Made by a program: the position numbers and the translations under genes. A model generated the notes under the pieces. It had not been told where the DNA came from, made no database searches, and saw nothing but the letters and a program-made list of their open reading frames with translations. From contig JALSIU010000345.1 of NCBI GenBank assembly GCA_026989715.1, positions 1 through 7,965 of the forward strand: a DNA stretch of 7,965 nucleotides, written 5' to 3'. Shown piece by piece: positions 6,301 through 7,965 of this stretch. Within the stretch, counting starts at the first letter, position 1, and the number at the start of each line of letters is the position of its first letter. Source of the DNA: Methylomonas sp. (GTDB lineage: Bacteria > Pseudomonadota > Gammaproteobacteria > Methylococcales > Methylomonadaceae).

Positions 6301-7965
6301 TATTCATCTCCTACCGGCGGCGGGGCAAGCACTTGGCGCATACCACTCCCTTCGGGCGGACTCACAACCCCCGCCATTTCCATCGCTTCTATCATAGAAG
6401 CTGCTCGGTTATAGCCTACTTTTAATCGCCTTTGTACACTGGAGATAGAAGCCTTGCGTGATTCAGTCACAAATTGCACGGCCTGATCATATAGCACATC
6501 CATTTCCGGATCAGCCGCCTCATCCCCTGCCACAAAATTACCATCACCACTTTCGGTATATTCTTGCGTAATTTCCGGTAAATAATTTGCCGGTGCCGTT
6601 TTTTTCAAAAACTCAACCACATGATGTACTTCATGATCATCAACAAAAGCACCATGGGCACGAATAGGAATATTAGTCCCTGCCGGCATAAATAACATAT
6701 CACCATTACCCAATAAAAATTCAGCGCCACCTTGGTCGATCACGGTGCGCGAATCAATACGGGATGAAACCTGAAAAGAAAGCCGCGACGGCACATTGGC
6801 TTTAATAAGTCCTGTCAATACATCCACTGAAGGCCTTTGTGTTGCCAAAATCAAATGAATACCGGCGGCTCTCGCTTTTTGTGCTAAACGTGCAATCAGC
6901 TCTTCCACCTTTTTGCCCACAATCATCATCATATCAGCCAATTCATCCACCACAATCACAATATGCGGCAAACGACTCAAAGTAGGAATACTTTCGCCTT
7001 CAGCAAGTTCTTCGTCATAAGTGTATAAAGGGTCTTTAATGGGCTCGCCTTTTTTTTCTGCCTCAGTCAGCAATTTATTAAAACCCGCTAAATTTCTCAC
7101 CCCCACTTTAGACATTAATTTATAACGTCGCTCCATTTCTGCAACCGCCCAACGTAAGGCATTAGCAGCATCTTTCATATCCGTGACAACCGGTGTCAAT
7201 AAATGTGGAATACCTTCATATATGGATAACTCCAACATTTTAGGATCAATCATAATCATCCTAATTTCATCAGGAGTGGATTTATACAACATGCTTAAAA
7301 TCATGGTATTAATCGCCACCGACTTACCTGACCCAGTTGTTCCTGCCACCAATAAATGGGGCATTTTGCCTAAATCAGCCACAACAGGCGCACCGGAAAT
7401 ATCTTTCCCTAATAATAAAGTCAGTGGTGATTTCGCGCGCTGAAACTTGGTGGACTCCAGGCCTTCTCTAAATGAAACCATTTCCCGCTCTTGATTGGGA
7501 ATTTCAAGGCCGATGACCGATTTCCCCGAGATAACTTCAACAATGCGAACACTTGTAACGGACAAAGCCCTTGCTAAGTCTTTTGCTAGGCCGGTGATTT
7601 TACTCACCTTGATACCCGCCGCAGGTTGCATCTCAAAACGGGTAATCACCGGCCCCGGCAATACGGCGGTTACTTCAACGACAACATTAAAATCTAGCAA
7701 TGCCTGCTCGACTAAGCGCGACATATCCGTCAATTCATCTGTAGAATACCCTTTAACTGCTGTATCTCTATGGTCTAGCAAATCGGTACTGGGCAAATCC
7801 CCCGGCTGAATAGCGTCCTTAGCCTCAAACAAATCTACTTGTTGTTTTTTTTCAATCACCACCGTCGGCTTTTCCTGCTCATTTTGTATGGCATCTAGCA
7901 CCTTAATAACCGGCTCTATTTTTTCGCTTTCTGCAATAGGCTCAGGTATAAAGGTAATGACATCA
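6300..7965 (-). CDS. ftsK: DNA translocase FtsK, C-terminal motor part (5' end cut by window edge)
   Basis: FtsK is the septal ATP-driven DNA pump that clears and aligns chromosome termini and activates XerCD at dif. The frame is open to the right edge: 554 codons are visible, and the GTG at 7901 is an internal valine codon, since 21 further sense codons precede it. The visible part starts in the linker (PGDLPSTDLLD, the usual entry to the alpha domain). It continues through the RecA-like motor with Walker A GTTGSGKS (about codons 208-215 of the visible part), IDPKMLELSIYEGIPHLLTP, Walker B VIVVDE (about 335-340) and KARAAGIHLILATQRPSVDV. It ends with the winged-helix gamma domain (about 488-549, ASISSVQRRLKVGYNRAASM) that reads KOPS sequences. 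The N-terminal membrane domain is off-window. All motor motifs are intact. The stop codon TAA overlaps the start of the 61-residue membrane protein by one base. The full gamma domain and conserved segments favour chromosomal FtsK over a plasmid conjugation pump. Confidence 0.96.
   Translation of the reverse strand, partial: DVITFIPEPIAESEKIEPVIKVLDAIQNEQEKPTVVIEKKQQVDLFEAKDAIQPGDLPSTDLLDHRDTAVKGYSTDELTDMSRLVEQALLDFNVVVEVTAVLPGPVITRFEMQPAAGIKVSKITGLAKDLARALSVTSVRIVEVISGKSVIGLEIPNQEREMVSFREGLESTKFQRAKSPLTLLLGKDISGAPVVADLGKMPHLLVAGTTGSGKSVAINTMILSMLYKSTPDEIRMIMIDPKMLELSIYEGIPHLLTPVVTDMKDAANALRWAVAEMERRYKLMSKVGVRNLAGFNKLLTEAEKKGEPIKDPLYTYDEELAEGESIPTLSRLPHIVIVVDELADMMMIVGKKVEELIARLAQKARAAGIHLILATQRPSVDVLTGLIKANVPSRLSFQVSSRIDSRTVIDQGGAEFLLGNGDMLFMPAGTNIPIRAHGAFVDDHEVHHVVEFLKKTAPANYLPEITQEYTESGDGNFVAGDEAADPEMDVLYDQAVQFVTESRKASISSVQRRLKVGYNRAASMIEAMEMAGVVSPPEGSGMRQVLAPPPVGDE
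6308..6312 (-). promoter_or_regulatory. Ribosome binding site of the small membrane protein gene, inside the end of ftsK
   Basis: AGGAG on the minus strand lies seven bases before the ATG at 6300 and within the last codons of ftsK. Together with the TAATG junction it supports translational coupling and argues that the 61-codon frame is expressed. Confidence 0.7.

Noticed and set aside
7183..7809. Two plus-strand open frames inside ftsK
   Set aside because: They are antisense shadows of the conserved FtsK motor; nothing in them resembles a known family.
7899..7901. GTG as the start of a short FtsK-like protein
   Set aside because: The frame continues upstream without a stop to the window edge, and that stretch reads as typical FtsK linker, so the gene is cut by the window and not a short variant.
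1..7965. Search for CRISPR arrays, tRNA or rRNA genes, insertion sequences and attachment sites
   Set aside because: No spaced direct repeats, cloverleaf-like segments, transposase motifs or terminal repeats were seen; almost every base belongs to identified genes.

Overview
All supported genes lie on the minus strand, so the biological order runs from the right edge to the left edge: ftsK (5' end cut by the right edge), a 61-residue two-helix membrane protein, a membrane Ser/Thr protein kinase with a Cache-like extracytoplasmic domain, the flagellar two-component pair flrB-flrC (fleS-fleR), fliE, and fliF (3' end cut by the left edge). The base composition looks moderately AT-rich, coding is very dense, and the longest stretch without a gene is 82 bases. 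A sigma-54-type flagellar cascade with FlrBC next to fliEF, plus a FtsK closest to the gammaproteobacterial type, points to a polarly flagellated gammaproteobacterium. I cannot place it further from sequence alone.

Right part (about 6100-7965): the motor and gamma domains of the DNA translocase FtsK are followed, with stop and start codons sharing one base (TAATG), by the small membrane protein. After 12 bases comes the kinase. The spacing suggests one transcript and translational coupling. This block does not belong to the usual flagellar cluster. In Vibrio, Pseudomonas and relatives the gene just upstream of flrBC/fleSR is the master activator flrA/fleQ, and here the kinase sits in that position.

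Left part (1-4200): flrB and flrC overlap by four bases (ATGA). A sigma-54 -24/-12 element precedes flrB and another precedes fliE, both with exact 12-base G-to-G spacing. The circuit read from this is: an enhancer-binding activator, probably FlrA/FleQ encoded elsewhere, fires flrBC; FlrB phosphorylates FlrC; and FlrC or FlrA drives sigma-54 promoters such as that of fliE-fliF, which encode the first export-gate/rod and MS-ring parts of the basal body.

The two most interesting points are the Cache-domain Ser/Thr kinase lodged between ftsK and the flagellar regulators, and an imperfect inverted repeat in the kinase-flrB gap. One arm of the repeat overlaps the -12 element and the other covers the flrB ribosome binding site. 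Readthrough RNA from the kinase gene could therefore fold and hide that site, while RNA started at the sigma-54 promoter could not.
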